A DNA stretch of 45,221 nucleotides from an uncultured Saprospiraceae bacterium (GCA_938010785.1 CALLVC010000194.1:1-45221); one strand, 5' to 3'; positions 7,390-18,297 are shown, counted from the stretch's first letter. The notes: a model not told the origin generated them from the sequence alone. A program made the numbers and translations.

Positions 7390-10300
7390 TTAATCCATTC
7401 GAATCATCTTTTTTGTTTTTGTACCAAAATCAGTTTCCAATCGATAATACAATACACCTTTTTGATGTAAATCACTAATTGTTAACTCATTGATACCTTT
7501 TCCAAAATGCTGCTGAATGGTTTTTAGTGTTCGTCCAGTGATGTCAATGATTGTCAAAGTGCCCTGGCTTTGCGCAGGAAGAGAAAACCGAATCGTCGTT
7601 GCTTTTTGAAATGGATTAGGTTGATTTTGCAACAAGGCAAAACCAGTCTGTGCATCTAAAGTTGTAAGACCTACCTGATAAGTAGTTCCCGCTCCATCAT
7701 AAGCTTCCGCAGGAGTGATTAGCGAATTAATAGTAAATAATTCCCTAACTGCTGTTTGACTTTTCGCCTTCACTTTTAATTTAAAACTAAAAAATTCATT
7801 AGTGTTTGTTGGTGCATCCCAACTTAAGGTTAATGCACCTCTTTCCAAGAATCGAGTACCAAAATTAGCTTCAGTAACTTGATTAGTCTTAGGAATATCT
7901 ATTATATCTACTACATTAGGGTCAAAATTAAGGGTCAATTGTACTGCTTGAATAGCAGGGTTATCTAAAGTAAAAGTAAGGGTCTCCACTTGATTTGGTA
8001 AAATTGGTTGCTCCGTAATTTCAAAATTTACTTTTTTTGTACTTCTTGAACCAGCAGTATTATTACTCGCAGCATTTCCATTTAAATCGCCAACTTTTAC
8101 TGCCACAAAATCAATAGCCATCTCATTGGATAATTCTGAAATATTGGCATATTCAGGTATTTTATCAACAAATGGATTCGTTAAATCTGAAAATTCGTGG
8201 TCCGCTTTGATAAAACGCCAAGAGGTATTATTTCTAAATTTATCTTCATGCTGAAGAATCACTCTTCGCAATGCCACAACATCTGCCGTTGTAATCGAAT
8301 TATTTTGATTGATATCTGCTGCAATCATTTTATAAGGAGAATCTAACTCCTCCATACCTAAAATATGTTTTCTTAATTGCAAAATATCATAAGTCGTTAC
8401 ACCATTTAAAATATCATCATTTTTTGCTGGATTAATTAATAAGTTAGCATTTTGCTGAAACTCAAAAGCATAGGCACCTTTCTCATCCGTCATATGCATA
8501 TCCATCATTTCTGATAAATGATTTGCAGCAGTTACCGCTACTCCTTCTACCGCTTCTCCATCTTCTAAGAAAATTTGCCCCGCTATTGTAGCCATGCCTG
8601 ATATGTCAAAAGACGAAGTATCATTTTCTAAATCTTCACATACCTCTTCTCCTTTGATAACAAAAGTTACAGGACAGAAACTTTGATTTCCAAAAGCATC
8701 CATCACCCAAACTCTAGCTGTCTTTAGCCCCAAATCGCTACAATTATAAAATCTTACATCTTCGAGCGTATCTTGAGCAAAAGAGAAAATATAGTCGAAT
8801 CCTTCACAATCTTCGCAATTGTCTATAATTTCTTGATGAAAATCATTTGCCCAAACTTCCACTATACCCGCTGCATCTAAATTGAGGGTGATACCGGGTA
8901 AACAAATGATTTCAGGTGCTTCACAATCTCTTATGTTATAAGCTCTAGCACAACTAGATTCATTTCCACAAGCGTCCGTTGTAAAAAAAGTTACCATCAG
9001 TTGTCCCGGTCCTAGTTCAGGAGTAACAAAGCCAAACTGAGCCGTCATCACCGTACCAGTTTGTACCGTTCCCAAACATTCGTCAAAAGGAGTAAATGTC
9101 CATTCTGCTCTCGTAACAACCCCACTACTACAATCTGAAACTGTCACACCTGCTACTTCAAACGATTTGGCACAAGCACCACCATCTAAGCAAATATCAA
9201 TGGACTCTTCATTACAGTCGATAATAGGCGCTTCAATATCTTGAATACTAACTGTCTGAACATGTTCTATGGTACCATTTTCATCACACAGGTTGGTTAT
9301 CGTCCAAGTTCTTTGAACCGTCAAACAAGATAAGTCTGTACCTATGGTCGCATCAGTGTATAAAACCTCTACAACTTCACAATCCATCCCAGTAATAATT
9401 GGTTCTCCTGTTCTATTCGTAGGTAATTCCTCCAAGCTAGTGACACAAGTTGAAATCACAAAATCTTCTGGAAAAGTTATTAAAAGCGGAGTCTCATCTA
9501 CAAAAGCAACTAATTGCTCACAAGTAGCGGCAACATTGCCCGTTCCATCTAATAGTTGCCAATCATAAATGACTGCGCCAACACCACATTCATTTCTAAA
9601 ATCCTGTTTCAAAACGGCATTGGTAGTGACTCCACTTGCACAGTCACTATCAAAAGTAGGAGGTGATAATAAGGTAGTTCTTATTTCTTCTAAACTTAAC
9701 TCCGTATCACAAGACAAGGTAAAATTATCTGCACAACCTGTTATAGTTGGCGGCGTATGAGGTTCAATAATAACCTCTATCGTGCAATTGGCAATATTGC
9801 CATTACAATCCCTAATTTCTAAAAGCACCATAACAGGGCCAGATTCGGCATCTTCACAACTAAAAGTAACATAATCCATTAGTTCGCTCGATGGGTCTCC
9901 TAATTTACGCACTTGAAAGCTTTCGAGGCAGCAGTTATCATAACTACCATTGTCAAAAGATGCAGCGTAAATCTTTCCATTGCCTTCATTGTCCAAGGTC
10001 AATTTTGTCAAAGTTTGACACACGGGTGTTGGAGGTTCTTCATCTCCAATTTCTATTATACATGCATTATCAAGATTATTACTAACATTTCCACAATCAT
10101 CTGTCGCTTGATAATACACTTCATACCTTCCATATTCAACTGTTAAATCAAAACCGCCATTAGCCCCGTCGACTCGCTCAATCACAAATCTCCGACCAAG
10201 GCTATCAATTTTATAGACTTTAGTAACCATTTCTATAGCTGAAATATTCGAACAATTGTCCGAAACCTCAGCTGCAGGAATGGAAATAGTAGCCATACAA

Positions 10301-11304
10301 GAATTAGGTGTGGCGACAACGGCCAGATTGCCGCTGATGCAATTAATAAGGGGTGGTGTTTGGTCCACAATTTCGATTAGTTGCGTGTAATTGTGTGTTT
10401 CTCCTGTGCATGTATTCTGGATTGCCCACGCTCGTGAAATGGTGTGAGTTCCCTCACATTCGGTGTTTGTATTAACGTCTATAAAATCATAAGTTATATT
10501 GCATAGTGAATTATTTAATCCAGCATTTTGAAGTAATGGTTTTCCTGTGCAAGCTAAATCTGTAGGGTCACAACCATCACAGGATAAAGCATCTTCCCCC
10601 ACCAAATCAGCAGGTAAATTGATATCTAACAAACTTGGAACCTTTAAGCTGATAGATTGAATACAGGTGCTACAATTACCTAAATCATCACAAGCCGTCC
10701 AAGCTCTATTAATATGAGCAATGACTCCATCCTCTACCGTTCCATCTTCACAATTAAAATAGATCGTATCCGTATCTACATAAGTTAAAGAAAGTGATTG
10801 GCAAACGGCAGCACAGCCATCCATCGCACTAGGTACCGGGGCATCACCACCTTCTGAGGTTGGTGCTAGATTTTGGGTACAGGATAAGGTAATAGGAGCA
10901 CAAGTTAAAGTTGGTGCGTTTTTATCTTCCACGACCACTTTTGACCAGCAACTATTCCCTGAATACCAATGCTTTACCTTTACTAATAGTGTTCGACCTG
11001 TGTATTCACAAGTAATCACTGGACTGGAAGGAATTTCCACTCCATCTTCATCCATCACCACTACTTTATATGCCGAAGGTCCGTTAGGAGTACAGATATC
11101 AGAATTATCCGGATCACGTAAAATCATCCGATAAGTTATCTCTGCTTCGCAATTTTGATTAAGCGAAACTTGAATCTCATCATCACAAGACATAGAACAT
11201 TGACCATAAGTAGCAGATGCAAAGCAAAAAACTAAGCCTACAATACTCAAAAGTCGTTTCCAGTCAAGGAAAACAATCGCATTAATAACGGGCATACGTA
11301 TCAT
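7390..11304 (-). CDS. Giant T9SS-secreted HYR-repeat protein 1 (dockerin-like, cohesin-like)
   Basis: A 1304-residue, Cys-rich surface or secreted protein. The N-terminus has a signal sequence with a leading extension (hydrophobic LLSIVGLVFCFASATYGQ). A module shared with the three paralogues follows (CSMSCDDEIQVSLN...MILRD, about 36-125). HYR-like Ig repeats run from about 125 to 880, each opening with a D-x-x-x-P-x-I/L-x-C pattern such as EDKNAPTLTC. Then come a CnaB/CRD-like domain (about 905-945), a dockerin-like pair with calcium loop DINQNNSITTAD (about 960-1020), a cohesin-like beta domain (about 1085-1215) and a T9SS type A sorting domain (about 1222-1304, NQPNPFQKATTIRFSLP, ending KKMIRMD). 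No catalytic domain is seen; adhesion or matrix building is inferred. It is monocistronic, with the first paralogue's terminator region at its 3' side. Confidence 0.85.
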   Translation of the reverse strand: MIRMPVINAIVFLDWKRLLSIVGLVFCFASATYGQCSMSCDDEIQVSLNQNCEAEITYRMILRDPDNSDICTPNGPSAYKVVVMDEDGVEIPSSPVITCEYTGRTLLVKVKHWYSGNSCWSKVVVEDKNAPTLTCAPITLSCTQNLAPTSEGGDAPVPSAMDGCAAVCQSLSLTYVDTDTIYFNCEDGTVEDGVIAHINRAWTACDDLGNCSTCIQSISLKVPSLLDINLPADLVGEDALSCDGCDPTDLACTGKPLLQNAGLNNSLCNITYDFIDVNTNTECEGTHTISRAWAIQNTCTGETHNYTQLIEIVDQTPPLINCISGNLAVVATPNSCMATISIPAAEVSDNCSNISAIEMVTKVYKIDSLGRRFVIERVDGANGGFDLTVEYGRYEVYYQATDDCGNVSNNLDNACIIEIGDEEPPTPVCQTLTKLTLDNEGNGKIYAASFDNGSYDNCCLESFQVRKLGDPSSELMDYVTFSCEDAESGPVMVLLEIRDCNGNIANCTIEVIIEPHTPPTITGCADNFTLSCDTELSLEEIRTTLLSPPTFDSDCASGVTTNAVLKQDFRNECGVGAVIYDWQLLDGTGNVAATCEQLVAFVDETPLLITFPEDFVISTCVTSLEELPTNRTGEPIITGMDCEVVEVLYTDATIGTDLSCLTVQRTWTITNLCDENGTIEHVQTVSIQDIEAPIIDCNEESIDICLDGGACAKSFEVAGVTVSDCSSGVVTRAEWTFTPFDECLGTVQTGTVMTAQFGFVTPELGPGQLMVTFFTTDACGNESSCARAYNIRDCEAPEIICLPGITLNLDAAGIVEVWANDFHQEIIDNCEDCEGFDYIFSFAQDTLEDVRFYNCSDLGLKTARVWVMDAFGNQSFCPVTFVIKGEEVCEDLENDTSSFDISGMATIAGQIFLEDGEAVEGVAVTAANHLSEMMDMHMTDEKGAYAFEFQQNANLLINPAKNDDILNGVTTYDILQLRKHILGMEELDSPYKMIAADINQNNSITTADVVALRRVILQHEDKFRNNTSWRFIKADHEFSDLTNPFVDKIPEYANISELSNEMAIDFVAVKVGDLNGNAASNNTAGSRSTKKVNFEITEQPILPNQVETLTFTLDNPAIQAVQLTLNFDPNVVDIIDIPKTNQVTEANFGTRFLERGALTLSWDAPTNTNEFFSFKLKVKAKSQTAVRELFTINSLITPAEAYDGAGTTYQVGLTTLDAQTGFALLQNQPNPFQKATTIRFSLPAQSQGTLTIIDITGRTLKTIQQHFGKGINELTISDLHQKGVLYYRLETDFGTKTKKMIRMD

Positions 11305-11895
11305 AAATTAACAAAAAGTTGTCGGCTCATTTTTGTGTGTACACAAAAAGAGTAATTGGTTGTTTTGTAAATTCAATGTGAGTAGGTAGTGATAATTCCA
11401 ATAAGAAGTATCACATTAAAGATGTTGTCGTAAGTGAAGTATTTGTTGCTGTAGGTTTGTTAAAAGAAGCTTTATGAAATATATGCTTTAAAATATGGGG
11501 GAATTTCAGTAAAGTAAACAGGGAAAATATAGGGGGACACTTTAATTATTATGCAACATAAATAAATAAAATGAATTTGTCAAATAAAAATATATAAATG
11601 AATAGTTACTATTTTTTCCTAATAACTAGGTGATTGAAAAAGAGGTAATTAAATATATTTGAGATTACTAATAACTGAAAAATTATTTTGGAGAGCGCTA
11701 TGAGAGGTGTTTTTATGAATATTTAATGATTGCCACTTATATTAATTAATCTTGGTTTTTCCTTGATATCTTGTTAAAAAATCATTTTTTATTATTAATC
11801 ATTCTTGCACCAATAGCGGTAAGTTCTTCGACTTCTAATAACAGCCATTTGATTTACACTAAATCCCCAAGGAACGATGACAAAATAAACTTTAA
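11305..11895. other. Noncoding, AT-rich upstream region of giant gene 1
   Basis: No convincing gene. It should hold the promoter and leader of the 1304-aa gene. A weak hairpin (GTGATA at about 11389 with TATCAC at about 11409) is the only structure noticed. Confidence 0.5.
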
Positions 11896-11945
11896 CAAAA
11901 AAATCCCTCCTCAGCAAATTTGCCAAAGAGGGATTACATTTACAC
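11896..11945 (-). terminator. Rho-independent terminator of giant gene 2
   Basis: A perfect 8-bp stem (AATCCCTC at 11902-11909, GAGGGATT at 11938-11945). On the minus strand it is followed by a run of seven T. It lies 28 bp past the stop codon of the 1355-aa gene. Confidence 0.8.
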
Positions 11946-11973
11946 GAATCAAATCGTGTCTATTTTCATGATT

Positions 11974-14900
11974 TTAGTCAATCAAAATCATTTTCTTTTT
12001 AGCTGTATTAGTAGCTGTTTCTAACTGGTAGAAATAAATGCCACTTCCTTTCAATGTTGCTTTATCAACTTGTATTTCATTGTATCCAGCTCCAAACTCT
12101 TTGTTAAAAGATTTCACTACTCGACCAGAAATATCAAAAATAGTTAATCTTGCATTTCCAGCTTCTGGTAAATCGAAGCTAATCGTGGTCTCCTCCTTGA
12201 ATGGATTCGGCTTATTGTTATACAATGTAAATTCATTTTCTGCCGCTGCATCACCACTAAACGCTAATGCTACATTTAGTAATTCGCCATCTGTATTGTA
12301 AGCTTCTGCTTGGGTAAAGTCTGAAGTAATATTCACTACTTCGCTTAATCTACCAGCTTCTCTTGCTCTTAAAACTACCGTAAACATTCTTTCCTCGTTC
12401 TGTACGTTATCAGCACCTTGGTTCCAACTAGTTGTTAAAATACCACGGTCCAGCATAGTCGTTCCAAAATTACCAGCCTTTGCAACCCCTTCTTCAATAT
12501 CAATCACCTCTACTTTATTCAAGTCTAAGTTCATTGTAAACTGATATCCTTCAACAGATGCTAAATCAGCTAACTTAAAATCAGCACTAAAAGTAGCACC
12601 TGCTTCAAAGGTATACTCTTCAGTAGTAAGTGCAATCTTACCGTTCGTTCTAGACTCCGTGCTTACTAAACCTCTATTTGCAACTGCAGTAACGTTTACA
12701 TCACCAATCTTCACTCCAATAAAGTGAGCCTCCACATCTGATGCTAAGTTGCCAATGCTAGCAATCTCAGAGAAAGATTCAGCCGCTGGATTATCTGTAG
12801 TAAAGTTATAATTTGCATCAACAAATCTCCAAGAATCATTATTCGAAAATTCAGTTTTAACATTCAAAATCAACTGTCTCAATTGTACTAAGTCATAAGC
12901 AGTGATAGTACCAGAACGGTTAACGTCCGCCGCAATATGCTTATAAGGAGAATCTAATTTAGTCAATCCTAAAATGTGCTTGCTAATCAATACAAGGTCA
13001 AAAGTAGATACTCCATTCAACGGTTCCATATTTTTCTCAGGAGCTATCGTATAGTTACTCTCCATTGGTAATTCAAACTCGTAGTTTCCATCTACTCCAG
13101 TAATTTCTGGAGACATGCTGTATCCACCGATATTAACGGTTACCTCTTCTACTTTTTCTCCTACTTCATTTTGAATCGTACCAGAAACCATTCCGTTAAG
13201 ACTTTCCTGCCCTGTTGGACATACCCCCATATTATCTTGAATATTCACAGTAACTCTAACATAATCCCAGTTACCAGAACCATCTCTTACCCAAAGGTCA
13301 CCAACTTGCTCTCCTACAGTGCTACAGTTGAAAGTCCATCCGAAAGTAGTATCTGCTGGAGGAGATGTTTGGCCAATACCCAAAGAAGGGAATCGTAAGG
13401 TCTGCACAATTCCGTCATTATTACAATCTTCAATCTTACAGTTAAAGTCAGAAGCCCAAACAGTCACCCAACCTCTATTAGGACTATTAGCATCTTCATC
13501 AGATTTCAAAGTCAAAGTAGTCACTAAGTCATCACAGAAAATAGTTGGTCCTTCAATATCACGTACAATAATTACTAAAGGAACAGTTGTGCTGTTATTA
13601 CAGCCATCCGATGCAGTATAAAGCATTTGGTAAGTTCCAACAGGTACACCAATAAAAGTTGTTCCGCCTTCTCCATTCGTTAAAGTATCATTTCCACCTT
13701 CAGAGTTGGCGATAATACCACTAATAGAAACATCTGGAGTAGCACCACAAAGGTCTCTTGCAGTAAATGTTGGTAAAACTACCGTCGCACTACATTCTGT
13801 ATGGTCTGCATTAATAATCATCGTATCTAAAGGAGCGTCAAACTCAGGAATCGTATTATCAATCAATCTAACAATCTGTGTAAATTCAGCATATCCAGGT
13901 AAAAGTGGATTCGCTTGAGGGTTTTGACACCAGTCAATCACTTGCCATCTTCTAAGTACTTCTCTACATTCTCCGTCCGTATCAAAAACTTGCTGGCTAT
14001 AATTAACCGCTAATAATTGACATCCAGAACTTTCAACTTGTAAGCTATCACGTCCTAAAGCAGTAATATCAATTCCGTCACTACATTGAATTTCAATTTC
14101 AGGAGCAGGAACTCGAGTAACATTAAAAGAAGGGCTTGGTACTAAATTTACAGTAATTGTCTGAGTACAAGAAATCGTTGTGTTTGGAACAGTCCATGTT
14201 CTTTCAATAGTTCCAACACCACAGTTGTCAAGATTAATAGTTTCTTCATAGTCAAGAGTGGTCGCATTACAAGCACCGCCTGATACGGTTGCAGGTCCGA
14301 ATATAGTTAAATCCGTCAAGTTAGTATCACAACTAACTGTCATATCTGGAGGACAAGTAATGGTTGGCGCCACTTTATCTTGAACTTGTACTCTTATCAT
14401 ACAGCTATTTGTATTTCCTACCGTATCCCATACGGCTAATTCTACCATTACATCTGTTCCTACATCACAACATTGGAAATCAACAAAAGTAGCATAAGGT
14501 AAATCCATCGCTACACCACAAGAATCCATTCTTCGTACTCTAATTCTATCTAATGCACAGTTATCATAACTACCATTATCAAAAGCTTGAGCTAAAACTT
14601 GAGCAGTCCCGCTCTGCGTTAAAGCTACTACGATATTTTCTTTACAAATTACAGTTGGAGCTATATTATCATTAATAGTTACCATTACGGTATCCTGAGT
14701 AAAATTACCACAATCATCTGTCGCTGTATAAATCACCATTTGAGGTCCAAAAGGTACATTTGTAAGTACACCACCATTAGCATTTACTGTAGAATTTCCA
14801 ATTTGAACTTTTACCTGAATACTATCAGTCGGCGAACATTCATCATTAACCACTACAGGTGGAACAGTAAGTGTTGCTGCACATGCGTTTAAATCAGGGA

Positions 14901-16041
14901 AAGAAACTTGAATTTCAGTTACAACAGGTAAATCAGTAATTACAGGGCCTACATTATCTTCAACTTTTACTAATTGAGGTCCAGGTACGATAGCGTTAGT
15001 CAATACAGTATTTGGTCTACACCAATCAAAAATTGTCCATGTTCTTAAAATCTTTCTAGTTCCGACACAGTTACTCGTAGTAAATTCTTGGTCTGTATAA
15101 TTTAAGCCAAATAGGCAAAATTGGTCAACGCTTACTATTTCTCCGTTGTACATAATTTGAGGGAATCCAGTCGTTGAAGGTTCAGTAGAAGGATTATCTC
15201 CACAATAAAGAATGGTATCTGCTGGCCAAATTACATTGGCAATCGTCAATTGAGGCTTTACAACATGAATCGTCTGTGTACAAGTACTACTATTTCCACT
15301 GGCATCTGTTCCTTGCCAAGTTCTGGTAATTCGGCTAATTGTATCAGGGTCCGTTCCTGCTCCAACTAAACAGCTAAAAGATTCTGTTACATCTGAGTAA
15401 GTAAAAGTAACCCCACCTGCACAAGCATCAGAGGTCATTGGTTGTCCACCAATAACAGTTGGGTCAGTAGAAGTGTTACAAAGAATAGTCGTATCAGAAC
15501 ATGTTAAAATAGGAGCAATTTTGTCCTCTACGGTCACAAATCCCCAACATTTATTATTAGGAGTAATAGACGTGTCAATCACTTCTACTCGAATTTGGTT
15601 ATTCAAATCCGCTAAATCTACGGTATCCGTACCTGAATTTGGTCCGTCTATAATATTAACGATAAATTTTGTTAAGTCTGCATCCGCTACACCTTCTAAA
15701 ATCATATCCGGTGTAAGACCAGCTTTACAATCATCGCCCAAAGACACATAAATATGGCTATTACAAGCAATTCCTGAACCTGTCAAAGGTCGAGTAGAAG
15801 TAGAGCGGTCAAAATTTAATACAGTAGTTGGTTCTTCAAATGTACTAGTAGTCGTTTCGGTTGCGAAAGAATTGCCTTCGCTGTATTCGTTGGCAAAAGC
15901 AAAATTTGCCATACAACTCATTAAAAACATCAAGCCGCATAATAGCCAGCTCGCATTTTTCTTTTGGAAGCGAATCGTCGATTGCGACGTATCTTTCCAA
16001 AGTGAATACAAATCAATGGGAATAAAATTTGTGTGCTTCAT
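11974..16041 (-). CDS. Giant T9SS-secreted HYR-repeat protein 2 (dockerin-like, cohesin-like)
   Basis: A 1355-residue paralogue of the preceding protein. The signal region is unusually long: about 30 polar residues precede the hydrophobic core WLLCGLMFLMSCMANFAFA. The shared module (GIACNSHIYVSLGDDCKAG, TPDMILEG) lies at about 90-180. HYR-like repeats follow to about 930 (for example QDKVAPTITCPPDMTVSC). A CnaB-like domain (about 950-990), dockerin-like pair with DVNRSGTITAYD (about 1005-1060), cohesin-like domain (about 1135-1245) and T9SS sorting domain (about 1270-1355, NKPNPFKEETTISFDLP, ending KKKMILID) complete it. The order is identical to protein 1 and the repeats differ, so they are old duplicates. 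It is probably transcribed alone, with a clear terminator downstream. Surface adhesion is inferred; no enzyme motif is seen. Confidence 0.85.
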   Translation of the reverse strand: MKHTNFIPIDLYSLWKDTSQSTIRFQKKNASWLLCGLMFLMSCMANFAFANEYSEGNSFATETTTSTFEEPTTVLNFDRSTSTRPLTGSGIACNSHIYVSLGDDCKAGLTPDMILEGVADADLTKFIVNIIDGPNSGTDTVDLADLNNQIRVEVIDTSITPNNKCWGFVTVEDKIAPILTCSDTTILCNTSTDPTVIGGQPMTSDACAGGVTFTYSDVTESFSCLVGAGTDPDTISRITRTWQGTDASGNSSTCTQTIHVVKPQLTIANVIWPADTILYCGDNPSTEPSTTGFPQIMYNGEIVSVDQFCLFGLNYTDQEFTTSNCVGTRKILRTWTIFDWCRPNTVLTNAIVPGPQLVKVEDNVGPVITDLPVVTEIQVSFPDLNACAATLTVPPVVVNDECSPTDSIQVKVQIGNSTVNANGGVLTNVPFGPQMVIYTATDDCGNFTQDTVMVTINDNIAPTVICKENIVVALTQSGTAQVLAQAFDNGSYDNCALDRIRVRRMDSCGVAMDLPYATFVDFQCCDVGTDVMVELAVWDTVGNTNSCMIRVQVQDKVAPTITCPPDMTVSCDTNLTDLTIFGPATVSGGACNATTLDYEETINLDNCGVGTIERTWTVPNTTISCTQTITVNLVPSPSFNVTRVPAPEIEIQCSDGIDITALGRDSLQVESSGCQLLAVNYSQQVFDTDGECREVLRRWQVIDWCQNPQANPLLPGYAEFTQIVRLIDNTIPEFDAPLDTMIINADHTECSATVVLPTFTARDLCGATPDVSISGIIANSEGGNDTLTNGEGGTTFIGVPVGTYQMLYTASDGCNNSTTVPLVIIVRDIEGPTIFCDDLVTTLTLKSDEDANSPNRGWVTVWASDFNCKIEDCNNDGIVQTLRFPSLGIGQTSPPADTTFGWTFNCSTVGEQVGDLWVRDGSGNWDYVRVTVNIQDNMGVCPTGQESLNGMVSGTIQNEVGEKVEEVTVNIGGYSMSPEITGVDGNYEFELPMESNYTIAPEKNMEPLNGVSTFDLVLISKHILGLTKLDSPYKHIAADVNRSGTITAYDLVQLRQLILNVKTEFSNNDSWRFVDANYNFTTDNPAAESFSEIASIGNLASDVEAHFIGVKIGDVNVTAVANRGLVSTESRTNGKIALTTEEYTFEAGATFSADFKLADLASVEGYQFTMNLDLNKVEVIDIEEGVAKAGNFGTTMLDRGILTTSWNQGADNVQNEERMFTVVLRAREAGRLSEVVNITSDFTQAEAYNTDGELLNVALAFSGDAAAENEFTLYNNKPNPFKEETTISFDLPEAGNARLTIFDISGRVVKSFNKEFGAGYNEIQVDKATLKGSGIYFYQLETATNTAKKKMILID

Positions 16042-16496
16042 AAGTGTGTTAATTATGGTTTAACAAAATTTAAAAAAGTGGTTATTAAAATTTTGATTTA
16101 AGAGCAATACATTGTCACTTTTGACAATCAAGCAAAACTCGAAAATCAATTAAAAAGAAAACTTTGGTCTTTTATCTAGCTTACTAGAAAGCATAGGAAT
16201 AATGCTCACTACCGAAGTAGTAATAAGGGCAGATAGCCAACCAAGAATATTGTTATATCAATCAACCATTAGTAGAGACCAAGTTGATAATTGCTTGTCA
16301 AAAGGTCGGCTAATAGCTAATCTATTATATAGTTTAGTATAATGGTATTGGAAAGTAGGTCTTCGTAACGTTAATAGGCAAAATCAATCATCGCATCCAT
16401 ATCTCTCAAAATCCTATCACTCGTTCGACCCAAAATCATAAGTAACTAATTATCAACATTTTACTGTATAAAATCCTCATTAATGCTTGTTAAAAA

Positions 16497-16547
16497 GATG
16501 GGAGGTTGAACGGTATCAATCCTATAAAGTACCGTTCAACACCCATC
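16497..16547. other. Strong hairpin followed by CATCACC
   Basis: GATGGG and GTTGAACGGTA (16497-16515) pair with TACCGTTCAAC and CCCATC (16530-16547), with a short bulge. CACC follows at once. It lies about 460 bp upstream of giant gene 2, and its role is unknown. Confidence 0.6.
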
Positions 16548-16802
16548 ACCAAAACCTTAATAATTTAACCAGTTCTTAAAATGACTTTATCATTTTAGGA
16601 AATGGCAAATCTGTAGCATATCATTCACTAATCTCTAGTCAATAATTAATTCCCTTTATGCGGAAAGTAATATCAAATAATATTGTAGTAGGGGTGGAAA
16701 AACAAATTGTTATCTCACAATAGTTTCTCAAGTCTTAAATCTCTAATTTCAATTAACTGTCTGTGCGTACTATGTATTTAACTGGTTTGCTGAGTAAAAA
16801 AG

Positions 16803-16872
16803 AGTGTTGGGATAATCAAGCTTAGGTTCTTTTAATCTTCCTTAAAATAGGTTCGGCAGATACCCCAACACT
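16803..16872. other. Hairpin with AGTGTTGGG stem
   Basis: AGTGTTGGG at 16803-16811 pairs with CCCAACACT at 16864-16872. About 50 bases lie between the arms. The right arm is followed by TTCATCATGCACCC, similar to the tail of other hairpins in these leaders. Confidence 0.5.
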
Positions 16873-16933
16873 TTCATCATGCACCCAGTTAATTTAATCT
16901 TTAGTAATTCATTGGTTTTGAGTTAGTTAAGTT

Positions 16934-16975
16934 GTCAGTAGTTATTGGTCATTGGTCAAATGTCATAGGTCAAAT
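16934..16975. repeat. Degenerate heptanucleotide array
   Basis: Six 7-bp units: GTCAGTA, GTTATTG, GTCATTG, GTCAAAT, GTCATAG, GTCAAAT. An inverted counterpart (TGACCAATGAC at about 16994-17004) can pair with GTCATTGGTCA at 16948-16958. Confidence 0.75.
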
Positions 16976-17560
16976 TAAGCACCCATAATGAATGACCAAT
17001 GACGATATAACTTACTGTTTCAAAGTGTGTGTGTATTTCGGTTTTAAAAAACAATACTTAAATCTTATGGCCATAAGTGTTTTATGACCAATACAAAGGC
17101 TACTTGAATCGGTTTGGTCAAGGTCAAGGTCATTTTATAAAAAAGGACAATTGAACCCTCACCTAGGAAATATATTTGGAACAGTGAAGCAGCAAATAAA
17201 TGCCATCATTTCACCTTCCTAAAAGGTTTAATTTATTTTTTGTGTGAGATTAGTTTAGCCGAATTTAGCGGGATAACAAAGCTGGATTAATTTTCCTTTG
17301 AGCGACTTAAAATCTTGCTCAATCTTGTTATTGCCAATGGCTAACTTCTGGGTGTGTACAGCTTTTTAGCTGTTTGCTGCCTTATTATTAAAGGCCGGTA
17401 GTAGGGATAGAATTTAGATAATTAAAAACCTGCATGTTTGTTAATTATCTTTGTAATCAATTGATTACATATTATAGTTTTTTCAAACATTATGCCAAAA
17501 ATTAATATGTATTAAATTTTGACTTTTTTATTTTGACAATTTTAAATCGCCGATTCATAT

Positions 17561-17666
17561 AAGTTCTCAATGTACCGACGAATTCATTCGTCGTTGTCTA
17601 CAAAATATAGTAACAAATTAGGCGACGAATGAATTCGTCGATACTTTAAGACTATATTGAAAACTT
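17561..17666. repeat. Palindromic element with CGACGAATTCATTCGTCG arms
   Basis: AAGTTCTCAAT at 17561 pairs with ATTGAAAACTT near 17656-17666. Inside, GTACCGACGAATTCATTCG at 17572 onward pairs with its counterpart at 17623-17644. Each arm is itself a palindrome (CGACGAATTCATTCGTCG). One half of the same unit recurs at 32497-32533. Confidence 0.7.
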
Positions 17667-17908
17667 ACGGTTCATTATTTAATAAAAACATTTAGATGCT
17701 TATATATAATGAAAAATAATAATGTAAAGAACTATACTACTCTCTTTGTAAATATTGTGCCAATTTTTAATATGATAGTTTTTATTTAATATTATTTTTT
17801 ATAATAATTCATAACTTGTTAATAATCAAATAATTAATTATTAAAATAATTTTTCTGATTTTTCTGACCTTAAAAAAAGGGATTAATATTCCAACTTATC
17901 AATAGAGC

Positions 17909-18022
17909 GTCAGATAAAAAATAATAAATATCAGTGTTCCTTCACTTATCAGTGGGAGCAATCCGTACCATGGATAAGTGAAGGAACATGGATATTCGAC
18001 TAATATCAATTTTTTATTTGAC
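17909..18022. repeat. Palindromic MITE-like element
   Basis: Outer arms GTCAGATAAAAAA (17909) and TTTTTTATTTGAC (18010-18022) match at 12 of 13 positions. A perfect 16-bp inner stem, TGTTCCTTCACTTATC at 17935-17950, pairs with 17973-17988. There is no coding capacity. Confidence 0.7.
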
Positions 18023-18047
18023 TATCTAAAATACCATAAATTGGTTA

Positions 18048-18085
18048 TAAAAAAAAACCGACCCAGCCAAATGCCGAATCGGTTT
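18048..18085 (-). terminator. Probable terminator of giant gene 3
   Basis: AAACCGA (18055-18061) pairs with TCGGTTT (18079-18085). On the minus strand the stem is followed by nine T residues. It lies about 210 bp past the stop of the 1532-aa gene. Confidence 0.6.
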
Positions 18086-18245
18086 ATAAACACACTTTTT
18101 TTACCATTAATTCTTAAGAAAGATTATCCATTTTAGATAATCCGTTTTGAAAAAAGCTGCGGATAAAGCGAGGTTTTTCCAATTATTTTTTTATTTGAGT
18201 TATTTTGGTTTAGATTGTCGATTATGGTAATAAAAGTATTGGTGA

Positions 18246-18294
18246 TGCTAAGTGCTAGATACTAGACTCAGTATCCAGCATCCAGCATCCAGCA
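18246..18294. repeat. Degenerate heptanucleotide array at a gene end
   Basis: Seven 7-bp units: TGCTAAG, TGCTAGA, TACTAGA, CTCAGTA and three TCCAGCA. They end four bases from the stop codon of giant gene 3. Confidence 0.8.
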
Positions 18295-18297
18295 AGC

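Larger units (their letters stand above)
16042..18047. other. Two-kilobase noncoding region with many hairpins
   Basis: No convincing gene. It holds the upstream region of giant gene 2, strong hairpins at 16497-16547 and 16803-16872, a heptamer array at 16934-16975, a further possible hairpin near 17166-17225, and two palindromic elements at 17561-17666 and 17909-18022. Confidence 0.6.

Noticed and set aside
11771-11971. Plus-strand frame of 66 codons with a signal-like N-terminus
   Set aside because: It starts with TTG, runs through the terminator hairpin of giant gene 2 and has no recognisable domain; AT-rich sequence gives hydrophobic starts easily.
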